Positions 11,451 through 22,623 of a stretch of 64,000 bases of DNA are shown in pieces. The position numbers and the translations under genes were made by a program. Below the pieces are notes generated by a model that searched no databases, had not been told where the DNA came from, and saw only the letters and a program-made list of their open reading frames with translations. The stretch's first letter is position 1; the number at the start of each line of letters is the position of its first letter. Where the stretch lies: the NCBI GenBank assembly GCA_036346355.1, contig CM070581.1, forward strand, positions 7,812,001 through 7,876,000. The letters are read 5' to 3'. The stretch comes from Rhipidocladum racemiflorum (taxonomy: Eukaryota > Streptophyta > Magnoliopsida > Poales > Poaceae).

Positions 11451-12230
11451 AGCCTTCCAGCAGGCGGAGCGCACGGTGGCGTTCATACATGGTGGCTCCG
11501 CCACCTACTCATCGAACTCGCAGTACAAACGGGATCTGAGGCAGGTGTGTGCCACAACGTCATCCTCCGGGGCGAGCCGGCCGTTGAAGTGGTCGGAGCA
11601 GCCGATCACTTTCAGCCGGGCCGACCACCCGGAGAACACCTCCGGCCCTGGCCATCTCCCGATCGTGGTGTCCCCACGGTCCGCAATCTGGCCGGGCGGG
11701 TCTGGTTGATGGAGGCGTGCTATCAACTCGCTATCCGTTGGAGCGCACCAGCGCTCCAAATCCCGTGACGAGAATCGTCCGCCCCGCCTGTTTTACGGAG
11801 TTGCCCCGGGTGGGCCTCTTACCCTGGAGGCAAGTCCGTTGCGATACGTTCGGAAGTTCGGAGAACTTCCTGACAGAGCCGTGGATTTTGAGGTCGCCGA
11901 TTTCGACCTCCCCTACAATGCCTTGCTCGGCCCGGCCCTGGTCAAGTTCATGGCGGTGGCCCATTACGCCTACATGCTAGTGAAAATCCTGTGGCCTGGA
12001 GGTCCAATTACGGTGAAGGTGGATAGATCGAAGCCCTGCGCCTCGGCCAGCAAATGGCAGGATCTGGCCGGCACCACCGCTCGGCAAGACGCGACAAGGG
12101 CGACAACCCGGCCTCCCTCGATCAAGACCGCGCCCGCCTGCACCCTTGGGCGAGGTAAAGGCGGTCCCCGTGGGCGAGGATGGCTCGGGCAAGGTCGTCA
12201 AGATTGGCACTGACCTCAGCGCCAAATAGG
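11450..12230 (+). pseudogene. gypsy protease region (degenerate)
   Basis: ADHPENTSGPGHLPIVVSP near 11620-11680 matches the segment that precedes the aspartic protease in Tat-type polyproteins. The expected LVDGG active-site block is degraded (GRVWLMEACYQLAI, another frame). The downstream part FEVADFDLPYNALLGPALVKFMAVAHYAYM (11839-12000) is well kept and is the usual protease-to-RT linker. The active site is lost, so it would not cleave. Confidence 0.6.
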
Positions 12231-12399
12231 AAGACGCGCTCGTCACCTTCCTCCGGTCTAACCTGGATGTGTTCGCACTGGAACCTTCGGAAATGACCGG
12301 GTCCCCAGAAGGTGATCGAGCACCGATTAACAACGCTCTGGAGCGCACCGGTTCGGCAAAGATCCGGCGGCAGCGCTGAGCGACGAGGATGCCATTCGG

Positions 12400-13560
12400 G
12401 ATGAAGTGGAAAAATTTTTGTCTGCTAAGATCGTGCGGGAGGCCACCTACCGAGTGGTGGCCAACCCGTGCTTGTAAAGAAGTCCAACGGAGGTGGCGAA
12501 TGTGCATCGACTTTATCGATCTCAACAAAGCTCGCCCCAGGACCCGTACCCCTTGCCGCGGATAGACATCGCCGTCGACTCCACGGCGGGTGCGGCTCTA
12601 TGCTTCCTCGACGCCTACTCCGGCTACCACCGGATCAGCATGGCGCAAGAAGATGAAGAAAAAGCGCTTTTGTGACTCCCCTCGGTGTATCTTGTTATGT
12701 CGAGGATGCCTTTCGGTCAAGAACGCCGGGCGCCACCTATCGGCCGGGCCATGCACATAGTGTTTCGGCCCCAAATAGGGAAGAATCTGGAAGTGTATGT
12801 CGATGATCTGGTGGTAAAAACAAAAAAGGCCGATGAGCTCGTTCAGGATCTAGAAGAGACATTCTCTCGCCTCAGAAACTACTATCTGAAGTTGAATCCC
12901 GAGAAGTGTGTGTTTGGTGTCTCATCTGGAAAGCTGCTCGGTTTCCTGGTCTCCAGCCGTGGAATCGAAGTCAATCCGGAAAAGATAGAAGCGATCGAGC
13001 GGATGCAGCCGCCTACCCGGCTCAAGCAACTACAATGCTTGACTGGCCGGCTAGCCTCCCTGGGCCGGTTCATATCGGCTCGAGGAAAAAGTCTGCCATT
13101 GCTCAAGCTATTGAAGAAGACCAACTCATTTGAATGGACCCCGAAGCCCGAGCATTTGAAGATCTCAAGAAGTACCTCTCTTCCCCCAGTCTTTGGTCGC
13201 CCCCGGGGCGAGCCGTTCTTCTTGTATGTGGCGGCTAGCCCTTCAGAGTGGCGCCCGGTGGCGGAACAGGAAGGTGTCCAACGGCCGGTCTACTACATCG
13301 TGAGAATGCTACGACGCAGAAACAAGGTACCCTCAGGCTCGAGAAGATGGTCTATCTTTGTGGTGGTAGCATCGAGAAAGTTGCGGCACTATTTTCAAGG
13401 GAGGGAGATCACGGTGGTCTCCTCATATCCCTTGCGTGAAATCCTCCACAACCGAAGCGAGGGCCGCATCGCAAAGTGGTCCGTCGAGCCGGGGAGTTCG
13501 ATGTCAAGTTCGCTCCTCGTCTTTGCGATAAAGAGTCAAAGGTGGCGGACTTCGTCGTCA
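12400..13560 (+). pseudogene. gypsy reverse transcriptase
   Basis: Fingers and palm motifs are spread over several frames: VKKSNG, then CFLDAYSGYHRISMAQEDEE, then MPFG. The catalytic YVDD box is intact at 12796-12807 (context EVYVDDLVVKTKK). The connection and RNase H boundary continues with LLGFLVSSRGIEVNPEKIEA and LTGRLASLGRFIS. Frameshifts before 12685 (near 12475-12675) and small ones after 13150 break the reading. In life it copies element RNA into DNA; here it is not expressible as one protein. Confidence 0.8.
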
Positions 13561-14060
13561 GTGGACTCACCGAGCCCGGCCGATGAGGTCCCGCGTCCTC
13601 CCTGGACGCTCTTCTTCGACGAGTCCTTCAGGCTTGAAGGCGCGGGGCTGGGTTCTTCGGTCTCTCCGACCGGGGACCTCCTCAAGTACGTGGTCGTCCT
13701 CGACTTCAAGGCCACTAACAACGTCGCCGAGTACGAGGGCTTGCTGGCTGGGCTGCGGGCCGCCGCAGCCGTCGGCGTCCGGCGCCTGCAAGTAAAGGGC
13801 GACTCCCTGCTGGTCGTCAATCAGGCAAGGAAAGATTTCTCTGTCGACCCGCCATGGCGGCGTACCTGGCGGAGGTCAGGAAGTTGGAAAGGCATTTCGA
13901 AGGGTTGGGGTATACTCACATCCCCCGACGCGACAACCATCTGGCAGACGAGCTCGCCCAGCTCGCCTCAACCAGATCTCCTGTGCCGGTCGGGGTCTTT
14001 GAAGAAAGGCTTCCGCGACCGTCCATCGCAGCCCCCATTTCTGACGGGGACGGTGGTGAT
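13560..14060 (+). pseudogene. gypsy RNase H domain
   Basis: The open frame 12685-14199 continues through an archaeal-type RNase H typical of the Tat group. It has the acidic residues in FFDESFRLEGAG (D), NNVAEYEGLLAGL (E) and VKGDSLLVVNQ (D). Near 13840 the reading moves to the frame starting at 13854 (MAAYLAEVRKLERHFEGLGYTH, RRDNHLADELAQLAS), which supplies the final aspartate. One frameshift separates the two halves; the catalytic residues themselves are preserved. Confidence 0.75.
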
Positions 14061-14179
14061 GCCGCTTCAGCCCTCGCCCTTGGAGGGAAAGTGGTTCCGG
14101 CGGAAACGCTTGGCCAGGCGGAGTACCCGGACGGCCACCTCGTGGTCGCTGTGCTTGACCGGGAAGGCACATGGATGGA

Positions 14180-15340
14180 TCCGATCCTGGCCTACCTGAG
14201 GGATCAAGAATGCCCCGACGATGATGCGTCAGCAGAGAAGGTAGCACGAAAGGCCAAGTGCTATACCCTGGTGGGCGGGATCTATACCACGGGTAAGAAC
14301 GGAATTCTTCCAAGTGCATCACTCGGGAAGAGGGGAGCGGTTTGCTCTCGATATCCACGAGGCGTGTCAAGGGAGCCATATGTCCGGACGAACGATGGCG
14401 GAAAGGCTTTCCGTCAAGGGTTCTATTGGCCAACCGCCTCCAGGATGCTTGCGAGCCGTGAGGAGATGCGGCGTGCGCTTCCACGCCAAGTAGATCCACC
14501 AACCAGCCAGGCCACGCAAACTATCCCGCTCTTGGCCCTTCGCGATGCAGGGCTGGATATCCTGGGCCCGTTCTCGCGGGCCACAGGGGGCTACACCCAC
14601 CTGTTCGTCGCCATCGACAAGTTCACCAAGTAGGTGGAAGCCGAGGCAGTGAGATCCATCACCGCCGCAGCTGCAGTCAAGTTCATGCAAGGGATTTTCG
14701 CCCGCTTTGGGGTCGCCAACCGCATTATCACCGACAACGGCGCACGCTCACCAAATGCGACCTTCTTGGATTTCTGTGAAGAGATGGGCACCAAAGTCTG
14801 CTTTGCCTCGGTCGCCCACCCCAAGAGCAACGGCCAGGTCGAGCGGGCCAACGCGCTGGTGTTGAAGGGCCTCAAGACCCGGGCGTTCGACCGACTCCAC
14901 AAGCGTGGCGTCCGGTGGACCGAAGAACTCCCAGCTGTGTTGTGGTCACTTCGGACCACTCCTAGCCGGGCTACCGGGGAAACTCCTTTCTTCCTGGTCT
15001 ACGGCGCATAAGCTGTTCTCCCTTCTGAATTGGAGCTGGGATCACCCCGCGTCGCGGCATTCACAGAAGAGGAGCAGGAGGGTCTGCGCCGGGACGACGT
15101 CAACCTCCTGGAAGAGGCGCGAGATCGAGCGGCTTTGCGCGCCGCAAGATACCAACAAAGTCTCAGGCGGTACCACGCCTCCCGGGTCAATGAGAGAACG
15201 CTGGCAGTGGGCGACCTGGTCTTGTGAAGAATCCAGTCGCATCTTGTCGCATAAACTGTCTCCCAGTGGGAGGGACCCTTCAAAGTGGTCTCGCTCTCGT
15301 CCCGGGCGGTCAGCCAGCATCAAGATGGTGAAGAGCTAGC
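14180..15340 (+). pseudogene. gypsy integrase
   Basis: The zinc-binding part is degraded (14280-14500). The DDE core is readable: LDILGPFSRATGGYTHLFVA (first D, about 14560), RIITDNGARSP (second D, about 14725) and SNGQVERANALVL (E, about 14830). A TAG replaces the tryptophan codon after KFTK near 14631, ending one frame. The core resumes in 14634-15011 and the C-terminal part in 15030-15227 (RRYHASRVNERTLAVGDLVL). It would insert element DNA if intact. Confidence 0.8.
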
Positions 15341-15995
15341 AAACTCCTGCAATATAGAAAATCTGCGCAAGTTCTACCCGATCGGTTGTAAGTCCTAGGG
15401 TCTGTCCCCGACCGTGGAGTGTGTCTTCCTCTCCGCCGTGGGTCGGGAGACCTTATGTTTAAAATTAAATATTTGCTTTCTTTATCCAAGTATTTGTTCT
15501 TTCTGCCCTCTCTTCGGTCTTTTGCCCATCTTTGGCAGCGGCGCCAAGGCACTCGCCTGGTGCCTGCCGCCTTGCAAACACCCAGTGGCAAAGACGGAAT
15601 CGCTAAGTGAGAGCGGCAGGATCAAGGTTGGGCGGCGGTTCAAGACGACTTCAAAGACGGCCATGACACTCCGGGTGTCCCCGTGGGGGTCGGCGCCTCG
15701 AGCACCGTTGCCAAAAGCCCAAGGTCCTGTCACGACTCACTAAGTGTTCATTCCCTAGAGGCTACCTGGGAGGCAAATTTTGCTAAGGCGAGGGGTTTGA
15801 GGGCCGAGGTCCCGTGGCGCAAGACTTTAAGTCTTTAAGCGATTATGTGCTCGTTCGTGTGGAACCAGAAAAAATTACGGCGAAAGCAAGTTTTTAGGCA
15901 ACTTGGCAGGGAGCTTACACTTCTATTTCATTCGAAATGATAAATGCCTAAAGTTTTGCAGACAAAGGCACCACCGAAAAAGAAAAGAAGAAAGG
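15341..15995 (+). other. Non-coding interval between integrase and antisense gene
   Basis: No domain recognised. It contains short pyrimidine-rich tracts (15460-15540) and lies where the 3' ends of the two convergent transcription units of the gypsy element would meet. Confidence 0.35.
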
Positions 15996-17952
15996 CTACT
16001 GAGGGGGCGCTGGAGGGTCCTCCGGGTCATCTGCCGCCTCCTCGGCTGCCGCCGCATCTTCAGCAAGGGGGGCCACGTCCAGCACCATCGCCACGTCCTC
16101 CGCCACCGCCTCCATCTGGGGGTTCTCCATCGCTAGCTGGGCGGCAACCCGCTCGGAGGCTTCGTGAACTCGCTCCTCCGCCTGCGCCCAGTCGCCCTCT
16201 AGCCCTTGGACAGCAACCGCGGGATTGAAGTTGGCGTCACGGCTGGCGCAGCAAGCCAGCACGTACTTCGCCGTAGCCGCTGCAACTGCGCGCCCCTCCT
16301 GGGCGGACCGAGCGGAAAGGGCGGCAGGCAGGCGCGTGAGGAAGTCCGCGGTCTGGCAGAGGCAAAAGGCGTAATGCCGTGGCCTCTCCTCCCGCGGACC
16401 CGGTTGCTCCAGCCCCAATGGAGCAAGGCTGGCCACCGTCCGATCGAAGGCGTGGCGCAGCATCCGCAGTGTCTCCACCTCCGACTGAGCCCGGTCAGCT
16501 CTCTCCGCCTCCAGCTCCGCGGAGAGACGCTCGGCGCGGCTGGTGCTTTGCTCCTGCCGCTCCCGCTCCCTCCGCAGCTGCAGCTCCAGCCCCGCCCCCC
16601 GATCGTGCAGGTCCGCCACCTCCTTGCGGAGGCGGTTGATTTCGGTTCCCGCCTCCGTCAACCGCTCCCTGCTCGTCACCAGACGATTGCTCGTGCTGGA
16701 GTAGAGCTCGCCGAGGGCCGCCAGCAGGGCATCGGGCCGTCACCGAGGAACGGAGGCGGTGGGAAGTTCAGGGGTAGGGACGGGCCGAACGGGCTTTGGT
16801 CTGGCGACGACCGCAGCGGCCGCTCGAGAATCGCCGCCGGCCCGACCGCCCCTGGGACTCGGCGACCCTGGCTGACGCAGCCCTGATAGCCGCGGCACCT
16901 TGGCCGTCCCCAGCACGAGCAAATGGATATCCGGCAGAACCCTGGACAAAGGAGGAAATAACGGTAGGATTAATCTTAACGAAAATTTTTATTGTATTTG
17001 CATCTCCAGGTGAGTACCTGGCGCCGCCTTGGGAAGCGGGCACGCTTAACGAGGATCACCGCGGAGGCGGGCGGATCCGCCACGACCAACGGAGGCGGAG
17101 GCGTACCCGCCATCGCCGGGCGGCGAAGGCGGAGGCGGAGGAAGGACCACCGCTGCTGGTGGCGGTGGCGGCACAAAAAGGATCGGCAGCGGAGGGTCCA
17201 GCGTCGCGCCCCCGGCAAGGGCAAGGGTGGACGACCCCCCGCCGGTCGACGAGCCCCCCGCCACCACGGAGGAACCCGTTGCCGCAACCGAAGAAGCCCC
17301 CGCGGCCGACGTGGAAGCCCCCGCGGCCGACGTGGAAGTCCCCGCCCCGGCCGGGCTCAGGAGGCGGGGCCTCTGGGAAGGAAGGGCGGAGCCGTCGTCA
17401 TCGTCCGGGCGCCTGCGCCTCACTCGGTCGCCCCTCCCCTGACCGCCTGGGGGAGGAGGATCCCGGATCGTTAAGGGCGCCTGGCGTGTCACGACGGGCG
17501 AGCCCATGGCGTCCATCGAGGGCAGGGCGCGGATTATTGCCGCGCTCGAGGGACAGCCGGCAAAGTGGGGACCGCGCCACGGAAGGAGGGACGGGGCCGG
17601 ATAGGCCCAGTTGCAGCATCCACCGGTCGATCACGTCATCAGCCAAATTCCCGGCGGCTCTCGGCACGAGAAGGAAAAGAAATCGCAGGAGGAAAGAAAC
17701 GCTGTAAGGATCAGGTTTTGCCAGAAGAGAAATAGAAGTAACAAGGAATGACGCAGAGCGGAGCAGGTTACCTCCGGGGATACTCCGGGTCCCATCGCCC
17801 ACGCCCATGTACTGCCAGGCTGGGCGGACGCGGCGGCGTAGGGGGCACAGCCTCCGGGTAATAAAATCCCGGATTACCATGGCCCCCGTCAGGCCCGCCG
17901 TCCGCAACTGGTCGACGCGGTCCAGCATCGCTGAGCTCGGCGCATCGCTCAT
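15996..17952 (-). pseudogene. Spliced antisense gene of the Tat-type element
   Basis: This gene runs opposite to gag-pol. The first exon (17772-17952) starts MSDAPSSAMLDRVDQL and contains MVIRDFITRRLCPLRRRVRPAWQYMG, a conserved block of the antisense ORF known from Tat-lineage elements. Donor GAG/GTAACC and acceptor TTACAG/CG define an intron at 17702-17771. A second good intron (donor CAG/GTACTC, acceptor CCAG/GG) is at 16942-17017. The middle is proline- and serine-rich. The C-terminal 200 or so residues form a coiled coil (RLRKEVADLHDRGAGLELQL). The frame is not continuous near 17046, so I call it broken. Function is unknown in the family. Confidence 0.55.
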
Positions 17953-18899
17953 CGGAGCCCCCGCTTGGGGTTGCTGACCGCCGGGCGAGCGGAAGATCCA
18001 AAGACTTCAATGCCGCTGCCGTCCTCGACAGTCTGACCACTCAAGCGCCAATCCCTCCAGCTTGGACCGGCGGTCAATGGGATATAGCGCGTTAACGCTC
18101 CATCACGGAGCCGCGGTGACAGCTCCGAAACCGGCGGGTACTGCTACGCGCGCCGAAGGGTGTAGAAGAAGCGAAAAAGAAGAAGGTTGGGCAGCACTCC
18201 CACGAACATCTCGCAAGTGAGCAAAGGCGTAAAGGAGGATAACAGAGTTGGGAGGAAGGTGAATGTGGTGAATGGCGAGAAGTTGAGCACGAAAGATAAA
18301 AGTCAGAGACCGGCGGTAGTAGGCCGGCAAGGAGCTGCCACCCGAAGAAAACCACTTCCCCAGGCCGACAGTGGGGCTCGACAGTCCCGGCGCGGAGGCG
18401 AAGGGCGCCCCCGGTGATGTTCTGGGAGAACCTAGCGGCCCTCTCCTCCTCAATGATCGAAGAAGGAAGCACCGGAGCCATCGGGAGGATAGGGATTTGG
18501 CGCGAATCGCAAAGGGGATAAAGCAAGGAAGCCTGAAACGTCGGAAAGAGGTGGAATGCGGAGAGTTGAAAGGGGGAAGAACTACTCCCCCTTCGATCGG
18601 CCTTTTATAAGGCCGCGGAAGGCGAACCGGCGGGAAAACCGAAAAGGCGCGGCGATTCGAAAAAGAGGAAGTTTAAGAGCCTCATCAATGGGCGCATCCC
18701 AAGGAACGTCTTGGCGGTTACAAGGAGGAAGTAACCGCGCAAACCGCTCGGGAATCGGAGAAGCCGGAAGATCTTTTTTGCAAGGCGCGCGGACCTTTGA
18801 AGGGTCCCACCCAGGAGCCGGAGCAGTTCTCAAGCCGCCAATTAAAGAAGAAGAAGAGCAGAAGACCAAAAAGCGCTCCTAGGTGGGCCCGGGGGCTAC
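17953..18899 (+). other. Antisense-gene upstream region and polypurine tract of the gypsy element
   Basis: Purine-rich on the + strand, with no domain recognised. It would hold the promoter and leader of the antisense gene. The last bases, GGTGGGCCCGGGGGCTAC (18882-18899), directly abut the 3' LTR and are the likely polypurine tract for second-strand priming. Confidence 0.5.
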
Positions 18900-19904
18900 T
18901 GTCGGCGTATTCTACACCAAGGTACCCGCTCCCCCGCGCTAAAAGGAATCAAGTGGCGGCGAGGCGTGCCTTGGGCCCATCGCCACGGCAAGAGAAAAAC
19001 CCATACGGTGGTCGCCCGGACACGTGGCGTCTGAGCCAGGCGGCTGGCGACCAAGAAGGTGATCGCCAATGACACGCGTGGCGTCTGAGCGAGCCGGGCG
19101 ACCAGCAAGGTGATCGCCAGCCGACACGCGTGGCGTCTGAGCGAGCGGGCGACGATAAAGGTGGTCGCCCAGCCGACACGTGGCGTCTGAGCGAGCGCTG
19201 GCGACCAAAGAAGAAGATCGCCCAGCCGGACACACGTGGCGTCTGAGCCAGGCCGCAGGGCGCCAGCGCGGTGGTCGCCCAGTGGGCACGTGGCGTACAG
19301 TCCTGGCCACTGGCGCACCATCCCCGGGATAGTCCTGTCGAGATCAGGGACATTAAATGCGAATCGTGCGCATTAAATGTGGAAGCATGGAAGCTGCAGC
19401 GTGGCGGCGCGCCTTCCCCAGGCGCATCATGGCTATGGGAGACGTCACGACTACACCTCACCCCATGACGGAACGGGCGGCGTTGGTGGACATGGGGCCT
19501 GAGGCAGGATTGTGACGGATGCGGCAGACATTAATGTGACATAAGAATAGTGACGGGCGCATTAAATACGCCCGTAGCAGTGTAATGATGATGGCTGGCA
19601 GTGTAAGCCTCCCATGCGCCCCCGTCAGCCCGAGTATAAAAGGGAGCCGGGGTGCGTGGGAGAAGGGGTTCGGTTCGAAAGACTGTAAGGTTTTCATCCT
19701 CTCTAGCAAGAGCACAAGCAATACCAAGAAAGGCAGGACTAGGGCTATTACTCTCCGGAGGGCCTGAACCTGGGTAAAAAACTCCGCATCCCCCCCGTTA
19801 GCTTGAGCCTCCGTCTTCCATTCCGAGGCGATTGCCCCGAAAGCCCCCCGTCGGAACCTCATAAGCACCCGTCTCGGAGGTGCCTGTTGGCTAGTACGCC
19901 GACA
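18900..19904 (+). repeat. 3' LTR of the gypsy element (1005 bp)
   Basis: It begins and ends like the 5' LTR but is 118 bp longer. The extra length lies in the CACGTGGCGTCTGAGC tandem array (about 19000-19310), which has six units here against four in the 5' LTR. TATAAAA is at 19635-19641. Confidence 0.9.
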
Positions 19905-19909
19905 CAAGC

Positions 19910-20129
19910 ATATTATAAAAATTATATGACATGCAGATTACACACATCACAATTAAGCAGATTATATCGTAAACAGATTACACAACCACCTCAGAAATCA
20001 ACTGAAATATTATATTAACCAATATATCACAGATCGCACAACCATTTCAGAAGTCAACTCAAATATTGTATTAACCAATGGAATACGCAATTACAATTCA
20101 TAAATTCAATTAAGAATAGAATGCTCAAG
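19910..20129. other. AT-rich CACTA-derived flank
   Basis: Contains a twice-repeated motif (ATCACACAAC and TATTAACCAATATA variants). No gene. It lies between the gypsy target duplication and the Ulp1-like remnant. Confidence 0.3.
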
Positions 20130-21690
20130 TTTCACAAATCACACAGCGTGGAATGTGCCTTTTGGAGCTATGACCTCACGCATCAAGAAGTTAGACATGC
20201 TTTCTCGAATTACCTCCGGATGGGCCTTTTTCAACATAGTTGCATCGTTGATCTTCTTTGTACCGACGAGGGTTCGCATGTTATGGCAAACGTAGAAGAC
20301 ACATAGGTTATTTCCCTGTCCCTACTGGGCGCACTGCGAAAATAGAATTGGTTAGTTCGAGGGGCATTATTATGAAGTGATATAGAATTATTGTGTACTA
20401 GCGACTACCGAAAAGTCAAAAATCATGTTTCAGCTTCGACGAGTCCTTGTTTGGCCCTTCACAAGCTCTATACACTTTGAACACCCTATGTGATTCCAAA
20501 AAAGTTAGCCTTAGCCATTCCACGAGCTACAGGAGAGTTATCTATGGAGAAATCATGATTACCTGTCGAGTAGTTTTTCGATAGTCCTCAAGTCATGGCT
20601 GCCCTTACATAAAGAATCAACGTAGCTAGCCCGATTTTTTCTTGGTTCAAATACAATTAGAACCCATGAAACCTACACATTAATAAAGCTATGGTTACTC
20701 AACCTAACTTTGAGTTGCGTGTAAAGTACAAATCAAAGATACCATGTAGTGCAACACTTACGACGGGTTGTAGGGTAGAAGTATATAATCTTTATCGCTT
20801 TGAACTAGCGATACCTCTATCATGTAGTCCTCGATATAAGTAGTATTATCTTTCATTGTTTGGGTCGAGACTATGTGTGGGTCGAGGAAACCCACTAGTT
20901 CTTTATTCCTTTTCGCTTCAAGGATCATGTATCTATATACACAAAAGCAAGAATTTATATGACATTTATCGGTAATACACGAATGTATAGACCGTGATTG
21001 TATACAATTACAATGTCCAGCATCTCATGAGCCTGGCATCAATGGCATCGAGGTTGAAGAGAATAAATAAGTCCCCAAAGTTAACCGGGAAGAAGCCTCC
21101 AGACGACTGGTTGAAAAGATGCTCATGCTTGAAGCTGATCGAGATACTCATTACGTGCGTTGCCTCTGAATTTTTAGCTTCTTCTATGTACCAATAATGC
21201 AATCTTTTGAATTTTGATGAAAGATCTTGTATGCCCTCTTTTGTTAGTAAATGTTATGCTAGTTTGAATTTTCAGGCCAACGGGGCATATTCATATTCTA
21301 GCTCCTTCCTGATCTCTTCACGGAAGAGGAGTGGGTCCTATGTGTTGTATCGGCCTACACTAATACTGTGGGCATAATAGTTGATTGTGTGGGCTACTTC
21401 GGTGCAGCTGGTGGTTTCGTCGCGGGTGGATCATGTTTTTCATGTTGCCCCAATGTTGGAGGACGGTCGTCGATTAAAATGTCCCTCTTGCGCTACTGGA
21501 TGAATGTGTCGACAACATGCCCTACTGTTACGATCGCGTCGTTTGGGGGCATCTCCAGTGGGACGAGACTGAAAGTTGGATTGACGTAGCCACACACACC
21601 TTCGTGTAACCCAGCACTATTGGAAGACCATGAATAGTTGTCGCTTCACTGGTTACATATACGCACCCCTAACCAACCTGCAGGACAACA
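20130..21690 (-). pseudogene. CACTA-type Ulp1-like protease gene (decayed)
   Basis: On the - strand, pieces of the plant CACTA protein with a C-terminal Ulp1 (SUMO-protease-like) domain can be followed in order. These are a proline-rich upstream part (TLGQHEKHDPPATKPP, about 21400-21460), the block ending LFILFNLDAIDARLMRCWTL (21008-21202) and ELVGFLDPHIVSTQTM (about 20860-20910). Then come YIEDYMIEVSLVQSDKDYIL (about 20780-20840), a region where the catalytic His is expected (about 20740) and GNNLCVFYVCHNMRTL (about 20270-20320), with the presumed catalytic Cys. Stops and frameshifts separate the blocks. Intact relatives are carried by CACTA elements in grasses; their role in transposition is unproven. 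Confidence 0.65.
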
Positions 21691-21808
21691 GGACTATTAG
21701 CAAGCTATGAATTATGGAGTGAGGAGTGTTACCACAGGGCCAGAAAGGAAATGTACAAATTTAGAGGATGAAAGAATTATGTTATATTATGTTAGGAATT
21801 CAGATGAT

Positions 21809-22060
21809 CACTACTACAAAAAATCTCATCATAGATGGTTTAAAATTGTCATATAAGACGTTTTGTGAACCGTTAGTAATAATGTGTTAGTGATGTAATG
21901 GCACATCATAGATGGTTCGAAAAAAGTCTGCGAAAAAAGACATCACAGATGGTTCTAAAAAGAACCGTCTGTGATGACCTACAGATCACAGACAGTTTGT
22001 CTGTGATATATAGTTATCACAGACAATTCGAAATAAGAATCGTATGTCATGAGAGAACAA
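21809..22060. repeat. CACTA left terminus and subterminal repeats
   Basis: CACTACTACAAAAAATC followed by several direct and inverted copies of CATCACAGATGGTTCT. One pair forms a hairpin (GGTTCTAAAAAGAACC near 21950). Confidence 0.65.
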
Positions 22061-22623
22061 CAATAAACCAAATAACACAAAATTGAACCATTGGATGACA
22101 GGACAACGAGCATTACAGAGCACCTAGAAACAACAAAGCAGCAGTATCAATTGGACACACTAGGAGAAAACATTAAACAAAATGGTAATGCACACAAAAC
22201 TAAAGACTAAGAAATGAAAGCCGGTTAGCAACCTAGCTTAAACTATCAACTGTAAATAGTACAAGGCTTATAATGTGGATTTCTTTGAAACAACACGATA
22301 CTATAATGGAAATTTAAGCTGGTTTACAAAAACTGCAATCACAGATAACCACAAAAGAAAGGGAACACAAATAGTGCAACTGCGGAAGTAAATACTGCAC
22401 CTTCTTATTACTAGCAGAATCTTCTGCTTGCTTGACCAATATTGTACCCTCATTCATAACATGCTGCAGAGAAGTACAATTTAATCACAATGTACAAATA
22501 CTCTAACGAATAGAAATGGGTGAGTAGAAGAGAGAGAATGAGGTACTATAATCAATACCATTTTAAACATGTTAGAAATAGGTTCCAGACCACGGCTGAT
22601 TTTGGAAAAGAGTCTGTACATCC

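Larger units (their letters stand above)
8865..19904 (+). mobile_element. Complete Tat-type Ty3/gypsy retrotransposon (11.04 kb)
   Basis: Two LTRs (8865-9751 and 18900-19904) begin TGTCGGCGTATTCTAC and end GTACGCCGACA. The 5-bp target duplication CAAGC (8860-8864, 19905-19909) is perfect. Domain order gag, protease, reverse transcriptase, RNase H, integrase marks it as gypsy. The 3.5-kb segment between integrase and the 3' LTR carries a spliced gene on the opposite strand, a hallmark of the Tat lineage (RIRE2/Grande/Cinful-like). All sense frames contain frameshifts or stops, so this copy cannot act alone. It sits inside CACTA-derived sequence and is therefore younger than it. Confidence 0.9.

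Noticed and set aside
16206..17707. + strand frames across the antisense gene (226 and 303 codons)
   Set aside because: Shadows of the - strand coiled-coil and proline-rich gene; splice sites and the conserved block fit the - strand only.
18999..19310. Regularly spaced repeats resembling a CRISPR array
   Set aside because: Units are contiguous and variable, lie inside an LTR in plant DNA, and have no unique spacers.
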